A stretch of 64,000 nucleotides of DNA, taken from contig OZ038394.1 of assembly GCA_964036045.1 (NCBI GenBank), positions 1 through 64,000 on the forward strand. Direction: 5' to 3'. This DNA comes from Eutreptiella sp. 'Long Island Sound 2002'. Lineage: Eukaryota > Euglenozoa > Euglenophyceae > Eutreptiales > Eutreptiaceae. How positions within the stretch are numbered: the first letter of the stretch is position 1; each line of letters begins with the position of its first letter. Below are positions 14,001 to 24,830 of the stretch, piece by piece. A program made the position numbers and the translations under genes. Below the pieces are notes generated by a model that worked only from the letters and a program-made list of their open reading frames with translations, made no database searches and had not been told where the DNA came from.

Positions 14001-17000
14001 AACCCTAACCCTAACCCTAACCCTAACCCTAACCCTAACCCTAACCCTAACCCTAACCCTAACCCTAACCCTAACCCTAACCCTAACCCTAACCCTAACC
14101 CTAACCCTAACCCTAACCCTAACCCTAACCCTAACCCTAACCCTAACCCTAACCCTAACCCTAACCCTAACCCTAACCCTAACCCTAACCCTAACCCTAA
14201 CCCTAACCCTAACCCTAACCCTAACCCTAACCCTAACCCTAACCCTAACCCTAACCCTAACCCTAACCCTAACCCTAACCCTAACCCTAACCCTAACCCT
14301 AACCCTAACCCTAACCCTAACCCTAACCCTAACCCTAACCCTAACCCTAACCCTAACCCTAACCCTAACCCTAACCCTAACCCTAACCCTAACCCTAACC
14401 CTAACCCTAACCCTAACCCTAACCCTAACCCTAACCCTAACCCTAACCCTAACCCTAACCCTAACCCTAACCCTAACCCTAACCCTAACCCTAACCCTAA
14501 CCCTAACCCTAACCCTAACCCTAACCCTAACCCTAACCCTAACCCTAACCCTAACCCTAACCCTAACCCTAACCCTAACCCTAACCCTAACCCTAACCCT
14601 AACCCTAACCCTAACCCTAACCCTAACCCTAACCCTAACCCTAACCCTAACCCTAACCCTAACCCTAACCCTAACCCTAACCCTAACCCTAACCCTAACC
14701 CTAACCCTAACCCTAACCCTAACCCTAACCCTAACCCTAACCCTAACCCTAACCCTAACCCTAACCCTAACCCTAACCCTAACCCTAACCCTAACCCTAA
14801 CCCTAACCCTAACCCTAACCCTAACCCTAACCCTAACCCTAACCCTAACCCTAACCCTAACCCTAACCCTAACCCTAACCCTAACCCTAACCCTAACCCT
14901 AACCCTAACCCTAACCCTAACCCTAACCCTAACCCTAACCCTAACCCTAACCCTAACCCTAACCCTAACCCTAACCCTAACCCTAACCCTAACCCTAACC
15001 CTAACCCTAACCCTAACCCTAACCCTAACCCTAACCCTAACCCTAACCCTAACCCTAACCCTAACCCTAACCCTAACCCTAACCCTAACCCTAACCCTAA
15101 CCCTAACCCTAACCCTAACCCTAACCCTAACCCTAACCCTAACCCTAACCCTAACCCTAACCCTAACCCTAACCCTAACCCTAACCCTAACCCTAACCCT
15201 AACCCTAACCCTAACCCTAACCCTAACCCTAACCCTAACCCTAACCCTAACCCTAACCCTAACCCTAACCCTAACCCTAACCCTAACCCTAACCCTAACC
15301 CTAACCCTAACCCTAACCCTAACCCTAACCCTAACCCTAACCCTAACCCTAACCCTAACCCTAACCCTAACCCTAACCCTAACCCTAACCCTAACCCTAA
15401 CCCTAACCCTAACCCTAACCCTAACCCTAACCCTAACCCTAACCCTAACCCTAACCCTAACCCTAACCCTAACCCTAACCCTAACCCTAACCCTAACCCT
15501 AACCCTAACCCTAACCCTAACCCTAACCCTAACCCTAACCCTAACCCTAACCCTAACCCTAACCCTAACCCTAACCCTAACCCTAACCCTAACCCTAACC
15601 CTAACCCTAACCCTAACCCTAACCCTAACCCTAACCCTAACCCTAACCCTAACCCTAACCCTAACCCTAACCCTAACCCTAACCCTAACCCTAACCCTAA
15701 CCCTAACCCTAACCCTAACCCTAACCCTAACCCTAACCCTAACCCTAACCCTAACCCTAACCCTAACCCTAACCCTAACCCTAACCCTAACCCTAACCCT
15801 AACCCTAACCCTAACCCTAACCCTAACCCTAACCCTAACCCTAACCCTAACCCTAACCCTAACCCTAACCCTAACCCTAACCCTAACCCTAACCCTAACC
15901 CTAACCCTAACCCTAACCCTAACCCTAACCCTAACCCTAACCCTAACCCTAACCCTAACCCTAACCCTAACCCTAACCCTAACCCTAACCCTAACCCTAA
16001 CCCTAACCCTAACCCTAACCCTAACCCTAACCCTAACCCTAACCCTAACCCTAACCCTAACCCTAACCCTAACCCTAACCCTAACCCTAACCCTAACCCT
16101 AACCCTAACCCTAACCCTAACCCTAACCCTAACCCTAACCCTAACCCTAACCCTAACCCTAACCCTAACCCTAACCCTAACCCTAACCCTAACCCTAACC
16201 CTAACCCTAACCCTAACCCTAACCCTAACCCTAACCCTAACCCTAACCCTAACCCTAACCCTAACCCTAACCCTAACCCTAACCCTAACCCTAACCCTAA
16301 CCCTAACCCTAACCCTAACCCTAACCCTAACCCTAACCCTAACCCTAACCCTAACCCTAACCCTAACCCTAACCCTAACCCTAACCCTAACCCTAACCCT
16401 AACCCTAACCCTAACCCTAACCCTAACCCTAACCCTAACCCTAACCCTAACCCTAACCCTAACCCTAACCCTAACCCTAACCCTAACCCTAACCCTAACC
16501 CCGAACCCTAACCCTAACCCTAACCCTAACCCTAACCTAACCCTAACCCTAACCCTAACCCTAACCCTAACCCCTAACCCTAACCCTAACCCTAACCCTA
16601 ACCCGAACCCTAACCCTAACCCTAACCCTAACCCTAACCCTAACCCTAACCCTAACCCTAACCCTAACCCTAACCCTAACCCTAACCCTAACCCTAACCC
16701 TAACCCTAACCCTAACCTAACCCTAACCCGAACCCTAACCCTAACCCTAACCCTAACCCTAACCCTAACCCTAACCCTAACCCTAACCCTAACCCTAACC
16801 CTAACCCTAACCCTAACCCTAACCCTAACCCTAACCCTAACCCTAACCCTAACCCTAACCCTAACCCTAACCCTAACCCTAACCCTAACCCTAACCCTAA
16901 CCCTAACCCTAACCCTAACCCTAACCCTAACCCTAACCCTAACCCTAACCCTAACCCTAACCCTAACCCTAACCCTAACCCTAACCCTAACCCTAACCCT

Positions 17001-17813
17001 AACCCTAACCCTAACCCTAACCCTAACCCTAACCCTAACCCTAACCCTAACCCTAACCCTAACCCTAACCCTAACCCTAACCCTAACCCTAACCCTAACC
17101 CTAACCCTAACCCTAACCCTAACCCTAACCCTAACCCTAACCCTAACCCTAACCCTAACCCTAACCCTAACCCTAACCCTAACCCTAACCCTAACCCTAA
17201 CCCTAACCCTAACCCTAACCCTAACCCTAACCCTAACCCTAACCCAAACAACCCCCCTACCCACCCACCCCAACTAACCCAAACCCTAACCACTAACCCT
17301 AACCAACCCTAACCCTAACCCAAACCCCAACCCTAACCCTAACCCACCTAACCCCTAACCCTAACCCTAACCCTCACCAACAAAACCCAAATAACCCTAC
17401 CCTAACCCAAACCCTAACCCTAACCCTAACCCTAACCCTAACCCTAACCCTAACCCTAACCCTAACCCTAACCCAAACCCTAACCCTAACCCTAACCCTA
17501 ACCCTAACCCTAACCCTAACCCTAACCCTAACCCTAACCCTAACCCTAACCCTAACCCTAACCCTAACCCTAACCTAACCCCTAACCCTAACCCTAACCC
17601 TAACCCTAACCCTAACCCTAACCCTAACCCTAACCCTAACCCTAACCCTAACCCTAACCCTAACCCTAACCCTAACCCTAACCTAACCCTAACCAACACT
17701 AACCCTAACCCCTAACCCTAACCCTAACCCTAACCCTAACCCTAACCCTAACCCTAACCCTAACCCTAACCCTAACCCTAACCCTAACCCTAACCCTAAC
17801 CCTAACCCTAACC

Positions 17814-17854
<41 letters not shown>

Positions 17855-18204
17855 CCCTAACCCCTAACCTAACCCTAACCCTAACCCTAACCCTAACCCT
17901 AACCCTAACCCTAACCCTAACCCTAACCCTAACCCTAACCCTAACCCTAACCCTAACCCTAACCCTAACCCTAACCCTAACCCTAACCCTAACCCTAACC
18001 CTAACCCTAACCCTAACCCTAACCCTAACCCTAACCCTAACCCTAACCCTAACCCTAACCCTAACCCTAACCCTAACCCTAACCCTAACCCTAACCCTAA
18101 CCCTAACCCTAACCCTAACCCTAACCCTAACCCTAACCCTAACCCTAACCCTAACCCTAACCCTAACCCTAACCCTAACCCTAACCCTAACCCTAACCCT
18201 AACC
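8065..18204 (-). repeat. (CCCTAA)n telomeric array, C-rich strand left to right
   Basis: About 10.1 kb of CCCTAA hexamers, the orientation expected at a left-hand chromosome end with the chromosome body to the right. Long perfect stretches (about 8110-8830 and 10405-16498) are broken by variants: CCATAA near 8835, a CCTCCTAA slip near 10402, CCCGAA units near 16500, 16605 and 16730, and several 5- or 7-base units between 17570 and 17880. The array ends in AACC fused to a retrotransposon at 18205. Confidence 0.98.
17245..17410. repeat. Degenerate island within the C-strand array
   Basis: Within the proximal part of the right array the hexamer breaks down into C/A-rich variants such as CCCAAAC, CCCACC, CCAACC and CAAAACCC, then returns to perfect CCCTAA for about 750 bp before the junction with element A1. 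Mutated proximal repeats are usual at the inner edge of telomeres, because only the distal part is renewed by telomerase. A pure tract on the centromere side of the degenerate tract is less usual. Confidence 0.8.
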
Positions 18205-18339
18205 TGGGAACCTATGTCAGCCTTCATACAACCAGATGGGAGTATCAACCCCATCTTCCGCACTTACATCGTTGAGAACAACGAGGGTCAGCTCCTAACC
18301 CGTGCTGAGACTATGTCCCAGCGTAAGAAGCGAAACTAA
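18205..18339 (+). pseudogene. Pol C-terminus (chromodomain tail) of A1
   Basis: The reading frame begins abruptly with WEPMSAF and ends in QRKKRN followed by TAA at 18337-18339. The same 44 residues, with one visible I/L difference, close the integrase ORF of copy A2 (23400 on the minus strand). There they follow a YYVV...WDGYG stretch, which is the chromodomain, a module that in chromoviruses helps direct integration to particular chromatin. Everything upstream is replaced by CCCTAA repeats, so this is a dead terminal fragment. Confidence 0.9.
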
Positions 18340-20744
18340 TTTCCCTGTGTCAGTCTACTGACAGGTGCAGTGAGCACTCTTCTGCAGACGTGCCTGAGTA
18401 TGGGTGTAAGAGCAGTTGTCACAGTTGCCCCGCATTGCATCGCAGGACAGGACCGTTAGCCCCCCGTGACAACCACTCCCTGGCCGAAGGCCATTGGTTT
18501 TTTCACAGACTACTGCTTACTGAGAACTGCACTGACCCTGTCTGTGCCCTGCAGACCCATGCCTATGGTTTCCAGCGTGAGCCAGGTGGCCGCTTATCAG
18601 GATTGCAGCCACCCAGCGAGTGTTTGCCTTGTTGACCATGTGTTGCATGGGTACTGCCCTAATGTAATGACCTTGAAGAGCCAACGAAGAACGGTGGCTT
18701 ACTACACCAGGTGGGAATGACAAGCAAGGTGTTATGAGGCAAGGTGTGTCTTCCCTCCTTGGGGACAAGCGAGCCCACAGTTAGGACCCCTGACTGGTCC
18801 AGACCCATGGGGTTCTACCCTTCCTTACAGGGTTTACCATACCCCTATGTGTGCTACGTATGTCTGTGTGTGTCTCACTCCTCTCCCCAGCGTGGCTCCC
18901 TGAGAGCGGGCTTCGCTGACGTCGGACCGAAGGTCCTAATCAGGGACTATTACCACTCCTATGGCGCCCAATTTCTGTGCTGGCGCCTATCCTTGGGGTA
19001 AGTCGGCAAAAGCCCTACCTACTAGAGGGGAGGGGTGGCCAAGTGTGCTAAGGGCATACAAAACGCCCATTTTTGCTACAGGCCAAAAGCTAACGCACTC
19101 CCCTGCCCACGAGGAAAAGCACGCGGGACAGGAGACACCACTACACTACACTCACTAACGCCAGCACCGGCCTTCGAAGGCAGGGTGAGCACTCATCACT
19201 TGCACTCAACTCCTGCCAGGCCTGCTGACCCTAACCCCTACACACGCAACTGGGTGCTGCTGTCGAAGAGCACTCAGGCCCTAATCGCCCTCCTGTGAAG
19301 AAGACAAGAGAACACAGCGCTCCTAAGCAGCTGTGGCCTAACAGGGGACGCCACAACGCGTTTCCCCTGCTAGGGCTTGGAGGGAAGGGGTGCTCGCGTT
19401 GCGTGCACAGCGCAGATGTCGTTGAAGTCGAACTGCCTTCGCCTGTCCTGGCTGAGGCACAGTCATTTGATTTGTGATCAGCGCCCCTGGTTTGCTGGGG
19501 CAGAAAAATGGATAGCCGCCGAAGGCAGCTGCTGCGTGCACAATCACCCTTAACCTCTCCCACCTGTACAACAGAGGCAAATGAAGGGGTGTTTGCGGCG
19601 GAGGAACCAAGCCACACTCCACGTATTATACGCTTCTCAGTGTGACCTATAATACACTGTCCGCAAACACGCTGACGGATCAGCTCCCCTGTCAAGCAAG
19701 CAAGCTTTAAGAGACTCCTCAGGTTCTCTTAAAGAACGTACCGAGGAGCCCCTGGGTAACCTAAACAAGGTTTACCGTGCGCAATTCGCGTGGCCTACCC
19801 TTTAATGCATCATGTGCACGCAGGGAAGGGAGGCTGAACCTTAACCACAATGACTCTACCAGGAGGTGAGCTCCTCCTGGGCTAACCTACCTTACTCACC
19901 ATGCGTCGTGTGAATGACGAATGAAGCGAACACAAAACAAGCCTAAGCGTTTTAAGCAACCCTACTTTAACGCCACGGCCACACACGAACAAACGCTTTC
20001 CTTACTTACCTGTGAAGAAGAAAACCAGGGTGAATTTGGGGTACAGGTAAAGCGTCACAGCGTGTGAATGCCTCGATTAGGCACATGCATCGCGAGCACA
20101 GCGCATGTTCTAACCCTACGTGCGCGCTGCGCGCTCCATTCGCTTCGCATACCTTTCATTCATGTTTTGACCTATGCAGAGCACGCGGTGGAACACCCGA
20201 CCCCCAAACGAACACAGTGCTGACAACCCTAACGTTTTGACGAGACAACCAACACGAACGCAATGCATGCGTGTGAGATGACACTGACATACCCGAGAGG
20301 TGGGTTGTTAACCTGCTCTGTCGTGTGGGTTGAATTTGAAGACTTTCCTCTAAAGTTTATAAAAATTTTGATGCAACTGTGCAAAAATTTCCTTTAGAAC
20401 TTTAAAAATTACGGCTCATACCTTCTTTTTCAAAAGCCGTTTACGCTTGCGCAACCCTTTTCTTGGAGTCCGCTTCCTTTGCGCCTGTCTGCGACTTTGA
20501 GTTATGTGTAAAAATGACGATTTCCCGCGTGGTTTCGTCGATTTTTAACGATTTCACTTGCTAAATCGCAGCCCCTCCCGCTAAACCGTAGGAATCACAC
20601 CCTGCTGGTTACACTTTCTATTTTTTCCAGCTCCTGGAGGTTTGTGTCCTCCATTGGGAGTATTGCTCCGCCCTGGCCCTTGGTCAGGACGTATACTAAA
20701 ACGCTGTTTATACAGCAAAAGTCGTCCGCTTTAGAGCGTTCGAC

Positions 20745-20819
20745 TGTACCCTAGTGGTCAAGCATATGTGCTCTAGGGAGGGAGTCCTGGGTTCAAACCC
20801 CACTAACCCCAAACTTTTT
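20745..20819 (+). ncRNA. tRNA-like Pol III segment (possible tRNA-derived relic)
   Basis: A D-arm/A-box-like TAGTGGTCAAGC (20752-20763) is followed at normal tRNA spacing by a T-arm/B-box GGTTCAAACCC (20790-20800) and then TTTTT at 20815-20819, the usual Pol III stop. Four of five T-stem pairs form. I could not pair a 5' acceptor strand with the 3' strand TAACCCC, nor form a normal anticodon stem, so this is not called as a working tRNA. A tRNA-derived SINE-like promoter captured in the 3' UTR fits better. Confidence 0.35.
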
Positions 20820-21038
20820 CCAAACGTTTTCGTCGCACGCCGGCGACTTTTGAGGAATGCCCCACCGAAGGGACATCATTCACGGTACATTACACTGTTT
20901 TTCAAGGGTACCTACAGTGTGATAGGCTTCTATGAACTGATGAGGCTGTTTTTGGTAAGTTTAATGCATTTTCTGAGGTAACTTTGGGAATATTTGAGCC
21001 TTTTTCCTTGGTCCTACTAGCTTAGCTAACTAGTACTC

Positions 21039-21046
21039 CAGGGGGG
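21039..21046 (+). other. Putative polypurine tract before the A1 3' LTR
   Basis: The run CAGGGGGG lies directly before the start of the LTR-homologous block at 21047. In LTR retrotransposons a purine-rich tract immediately upstream of the 3' LTR resists RNase H and primes plus-strand DNA synthesis. The sequences just before the same LTR start in A2 and A3 are different, non-purine flanks, as expected for 5' LTRs sitting against target DNA. Confidence 0.6.
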
Positions 21047-21754
21047 AGTAAGAAAAAGTCACTGCCATGTCTTTCTTGGAGGGCTTGATCCAGGCTAAGC
21101 CCCCCTTCAAACCCTTTTGTTGATGCTAAGACAAACCTAAGTGTTTTTATCTCTTTTTGGATGCCGAAAGTACACTTTCTCAAAGTAACTAGGGTTGTGA
21201 CCTTAGCCCCCCGTGAAGTTCACCCCTACCACTCAACTGAGCGGAGGTACCTTCCTTCATGGAGGATATACCGAAAAGAAACAGGCATTTCATGCTTTAG
21301 GCCTTGGAGGTTAAGCCTAGTGGTCTCCCACCCCAAGACCCCTATACTCAATTGTTTCTACCACTTATTGTGGTCCCACTTTGTAACTGTTTCTGAATGC
21401 AGTTGCTTGGCCAAGTCATTTTCTGTGTGGTCCTGACATCTATGCCCCACATTCCTAACCAGCACCATTACACCCAAAAGAGTGCACATGAAGTGCCTAA
21501 TGCAACCTCTGAGGCAAGAGTCAGACCAATTTTCATATAAAATCTTTTGTATTATCCATTGGTGATTGAATCTATGTGTATAAACCTGCTTTATCTATCT
21601 GCAGCCCTTCTGTGTTACACTGGATTCCAAAACCAATCATTGATTCGATCCACATCCTGTTCTTGCTCTACTTGCTGCTTTGGCTTGGGTTTTCAACTAC
21701 AAAACCTGCAGGAATACATCAAAATATCTAGGGCACAATTCAAGGACATCTTTC
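21047..21754 (+). repeat. 3' LTR of A1 (708 bp)
   Basis: The boundaries come from comparing three copies: 21047-21754, 57627-58337 and the complement of 54331-55040. All start AGTAAGAAA and end GACATCTTTC, and their flanks diverge at both ends. A CCAAT motif shortly followed by TATAAAA (21536-21542) is shared by all copies and probably marks the U3 promoter. The ends are not the usual TG...CA. Confidence 0.8.
21536..21542 (+). promoter_or_regulatory. LTR TATA box (A1)
   Basis: TATAAAA, preceded about 10 bp upstream by CCAAT, occurs at the equivalent place in all three LTRs, roughly 490 bp from the LTR start. Its position and conservation suggest the core promoter at the U3/R border. Confidence 0.5.
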
Positions 21755-21949
21755 TTATGGCACTGAGCCGTACATTGATGATGTGTGTCATGGAACCGCG
21801 GATAAAGATAATCCGGATCCGGTGGACTTGGATGCCCCATTAAGTGATAGGTGTCTGGGGGAGCATTTTTCTCAATTGCGGGAATTTTTTCTGCTCATGA
21901 GAAGGTATCGTCTCACCATTAAACCGGGTAACTTTGTTTTGTTCGCTAC
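21755..21949 (+). pseudogene. RT fragment of Ty3/gypsy element B
   Basis: Reading from TAT at 21756, an uninterrupted frame encodes YGTEPYIDDV and then LREFFLLMRRYRLTIKP. This is the catalytic YIDD box of a gypsy RT followed by the helix and the L-K-P segment that normally follow it. It ends where the inverted 3' UTR of A2 begins. The remainder of a gypsy pol in the same orientation resumes at 55041, so I read this as the upstream half of B, cut on the left by A1 and on the right by A2. About 70 codons of RT are missing between the two parts. Confidence 0.75.
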
Positions 21950-23399
21950 CCGAATTGCGCACGGTAAATCTTGTTTAGGTTACCCAGAGGCTCCTCGGTA
22001 CGTTCTTTAAGAGAACCTGAGGAGTCTCTTAAAGCTTGCTTGCTTGACAGGGGAGCTGATCCGTCAGCGTGTTTGCGAACAGTGTATTATAGGTGGCACT
22101 GAGAAGGGTATAATACCTGGAGTGTGGCTTGGTTCCTCCGTCGCAAACACCCCTTCATTTGCCTCTGTTGTACAGGTGGGAGAGGTTAAGGGTGATTGGT
22201 GCACGCAGCAGCTGCCTTCGGCGGCTACCATTTTTCTGTCCCAGCAAAACAGGGGCGCTGATCACAAATCAAATCACTGTGCCTCAGCCAGTACGGGCGA
22301 GGGCAGTTCGTCCTCAACGACATCTGCGCTGTGCACGCAACGAGAGCACCCCTTCCCTCCAAGCCCTAGCAGGGGAAACGCGTTGTGGCGTCCCCTGTTA
22401 GGCCACAGCTGCTTAGGAGCGCTGTGTTCTCTTGTCTTCTTCACAGGAGGGCCATTAGGGCCTGAGTGAACTTCGACAGCAGCACCCAGTAGCGTGTGTA
22501 GGGGTTAGGGTCAGCAGGCCTGGCAGGAGGTGAGTGCAAGTGATGAGTGCTCACCCTGCCTTCGAAGGCCGGTGCTGGCGTTGGTGAGTGTAGTGTAGTG
22601 GTGTCTCCTGTCCCGCGTGCTTTTCCTCCTGGGCAGGGGAGTGCGTTAGCTTTTGGCCTGTAGCAAAAATGGGCGTTTTGTATGCCCTTGGCACACTTGG
22701 CCACCCCTCCCCTCCTAGTAGGTAGGGCTTTTGCCGTCTTACCCCAAGGATAGGCGCCAGCACAGAAATTGGGCGCCATAGGAGTGGTAATAGTACCTGA
22801 TTAGGACCTTCGGTCCGACGTCAGCGAAGCCCGGTCTCCGGGAGCCACGCTGGGGAGAGAAGTGAGACACATACAGACATACGTAGCACACTTAGGGGTA
22901 TGGTAAACCCTGTAAGGAAGGGTAGAACCCCATGGGTCTGGACCAGTCAGGGGTCCTAACTGTGGGCTCGTCTGTCCCCAAGGAGGGAAGACACACCTTG
23001 CCTCATAACACCTTGCTTGTCATTCCCCCCTGGTGTAGTAAGCCACCGTTCTTCGTTGGCTCTCCAAGGTCATTACATTAGGGCAGTACCCATGCAACAC
23101 ATGGTCAACAAGGCACACACTCGCTGGGTGGCTGCAATCATGATAAGCGGCCACCTGGTCCACGCTGGAAACCATAGGCATGGGTCTGCAGGGCACAGAC
23201 AGGGTCAGTGCAGTGCTCAGTAAGCAGTAGTCTGTGAGAAACCAATGGCCTTCGGCCAGGGAGTGGTTGTCACGGGGGGCTAACGGTCCTGTCCTGCGAT
23301 GCAATGCGGGGCAACTGTGACAACTGCTCTTACACCCATACACAGGCACGTCTGCAGAAGAGTGCTCACTGCACTTGTCAGTAGACTGACACAGGGCAA
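21950..23399 (-). other. Truncated 3' UTR of A2
   Basis: This is the inverted counterpart of 18340-19790 and follows the integrase stop at 23400. It contains no gene I can support. The sequence stops at the equivalent of A1 position about 19790; the remaining 1.25 kb of UTR and the LTR found in A1 are missing. Together with the A1 copy it forms an imperfect inverted repeat around the A1 LTR and the B fragment. Confidence 0.7.
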
Positions 23400-24830
23400 T
23401 TAGTTTCGCTTCTTACGCTGGGACATAGTCTCAGCACGGGTTAGGAGCTGCCCCTCGTTGTTCTCAACGAGGTAAGTGCGGAAGATGGGGTTGATACTCC
23501 CATCTGGTTGTATGAAGGCTGACATAGGTTCCCAGGTCGCCTCAGACAACCCATAGCCATCCCACAGGGTAAGGAATTTCCAGCCCTGTTTATACTCGTG
23601 GCGAGCAATACCTGCAACCACGTAGTAACCATTGACTGCCATCTCATCGGCAGTCATCTCTTCGAGTTCGTCTGCCTCCTCTGGACTGGCAGCGTTCTCT
23701 AGGTCTATACGTTCAATCTCACTGTCGCTGAGGCGCCACTCATCCCAAGACAAGTCGTCAGGGGAGTGATAGTGCCTCAACTGCTTAGGTGCACATAGCA
23801 GTTCACCACCTAGACGTGGACTGCACCTGACATGGATCCTGGATCCATCTATCCTGATGATACGATAGGGTCCAAAGTAAGGGTCCTGTAGGCAGTTACG
23901 TGGCCAGGAGGGTAGGCGTGAATGGTGTACCAAAACAAGGTCACCAACCTTGAAGCTGGCAGGTCGCAGTAGGCGGTTCTGTCGGCTCTGTTCACGGTCA
24001 CGAATGTGCCTCAGGTTAGTACCAGCCTGGTTAGCCAGAGACTGCTTGTGTTCCAGCCAATCTCCCACAGGGCTCTTGAAGTCCTCAGGAAAGGGGGCTT
24101 TGAAGAACCAAGCAGGTCGTCCTCCATGGAACAGTTCGTGGGGGGTGAAACCCGTAGAAGAGCTCCGCTGTGAGTTCATGGACAGCACAGCCCAGGGCAC
24201 TAGGCGTACCCAGTCCTTGGTGCGCTCCTGTTTCATCAGGATTCTTAAGTTTTGCTCCACAACACGGTTCTGTCTCTCACAGAGAGGGTTAGACGTGTGG
24301 GTATAGGGCACACCTGTGTTTACCTCCACGTTGAGGGCATTTAGCACTCGTTTGTACCACCCAGTGTCACTGCGGATGCGTACATCCTCATCAGAGTGCA
24401 CCTGCTTAGGTGCTCCGTAGGGTTCGAACCATTGTTCGACCAACATTTTCACAGTCTGCTCACCTGTGATTTTCTTATTGCAAGGGAACACACGGGTGAA
24501 GCGAGATAGACCACAGGTGACCACGAGGCAACTATCATAGCCGCCAAAGCGTGGTAGGCCGTGGATGTAATCCACGTAGAGAAGAGAGTTAGCACAATAG
24601 GGTATGGGTAAGCTGGAGATCAGGCCCCTATCCCTACTGTCGCTCTGCTTGCTGGCATGACAGCCACAAGCATCCACAATGGTCTGCATACGCGACCTCA
24701 GTTCAGTCAGGGTTAGACTAGAGTAGAAAGACTCACGGAAGAAGTCCACTGAGCGATTAGCGCCAGTGTGACCAGAACTGAGATGGGACCACTGTAGACA
24801 CCCATCCAGTCGTGCCTCAGGCACCGAAAT
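23400..24830 (-). pseudogene. pol: Family A integrase with chromodomain (A2)
   Basis: The C-terminal part of pol, about 475 residues. In order: an H-H-C-C zinc-binding region (HLSSGHTG ... CGCHASK), a DDE catalytic core with Asp in YVDYIHGLP, Asp in HSDEDV and Glu in CERQNRVVEQ, a basic C-terminal domain, then a chromodomain (YYVVAGIARHEY ... WDGYGLSEATWEP) ending QRKKRN. It would insert the reverse-transcribed cDNA, with the chromodomain guiding site choice. It continues the frame of the upstream RT/RNase H block but is separated from it by TGA (24831-24833), where copy A3 has CGA (Arg). That stop is therefore a private C-to-T nonsense mutation. Confidence 0.9.

Larger units (their letters stand above)
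18340..21046 (+). other. Long 3' untranslated region of family A (copy A1)
   Basis: About 2.7 kb lies between the pol stop and the 3' LTR. It opens with a short inverted repeat (18346-18361, TGTCAGT...ACTGACA) conserved in A2 (about 23377-23392). Its first 1.45 kb is matched by the A2 3' region in inverse orientation; the remainder occurs once in the window. Short ORFs on both strands change frame between copies, so I do not call a gene. A tRNA-like segment lies at 20745-20819 and a purine tract abuts the LTR. Confidence 0.7.
18205..21754 (+). mobile_element. Ty3/gypsy family A, copy A1, 5'-truncated by telomere repeats
   Basis: Only the 3' end of the element survives: the last 44 codons of pol, a 3' UTR of about 2.7 kb, a purine tract and a 708-bp LTR. 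The assignment rests on near identity of 18205-19790 with the reverse complement of 21950-23530 (copy A2), and of 21047-21754 with the LTR-like blocks upstream of gag in copies A2 and A3. The 5' boundary falls inside the chromodomain, where the array begins, so the break removed LTR, gag and most of pol. Confidence 0.85.

Noticed and set aside
225-17699. Very long ORFs of alternating Gly-Leu, Val-Arg or Thr-Leu on both strands
   Set aside because: They are translations of the telomere hexamer in frames that lack stops; not genes.
20745-20819. Functional tRNA gene
   Set aside because: A and B boxes and a T run are present, but the acceptor and anticodon stems do not form.
19231-22469. Paired ORFs at 19231-19695 (-) and 22044-22469 (+) starting MTGELIRQRV
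   Set aside because: They are the same 3' UTR sequence in two copies, but the frame changes between them partway along, so there is no sign of protein-level conservation.
18205-23530. Inverted repeats as termini of a DNA transposon
   Set aside because: The inverted similarity is explained by two gypsy copies (A1 and A2) in opposite orientation; no transposase is present.
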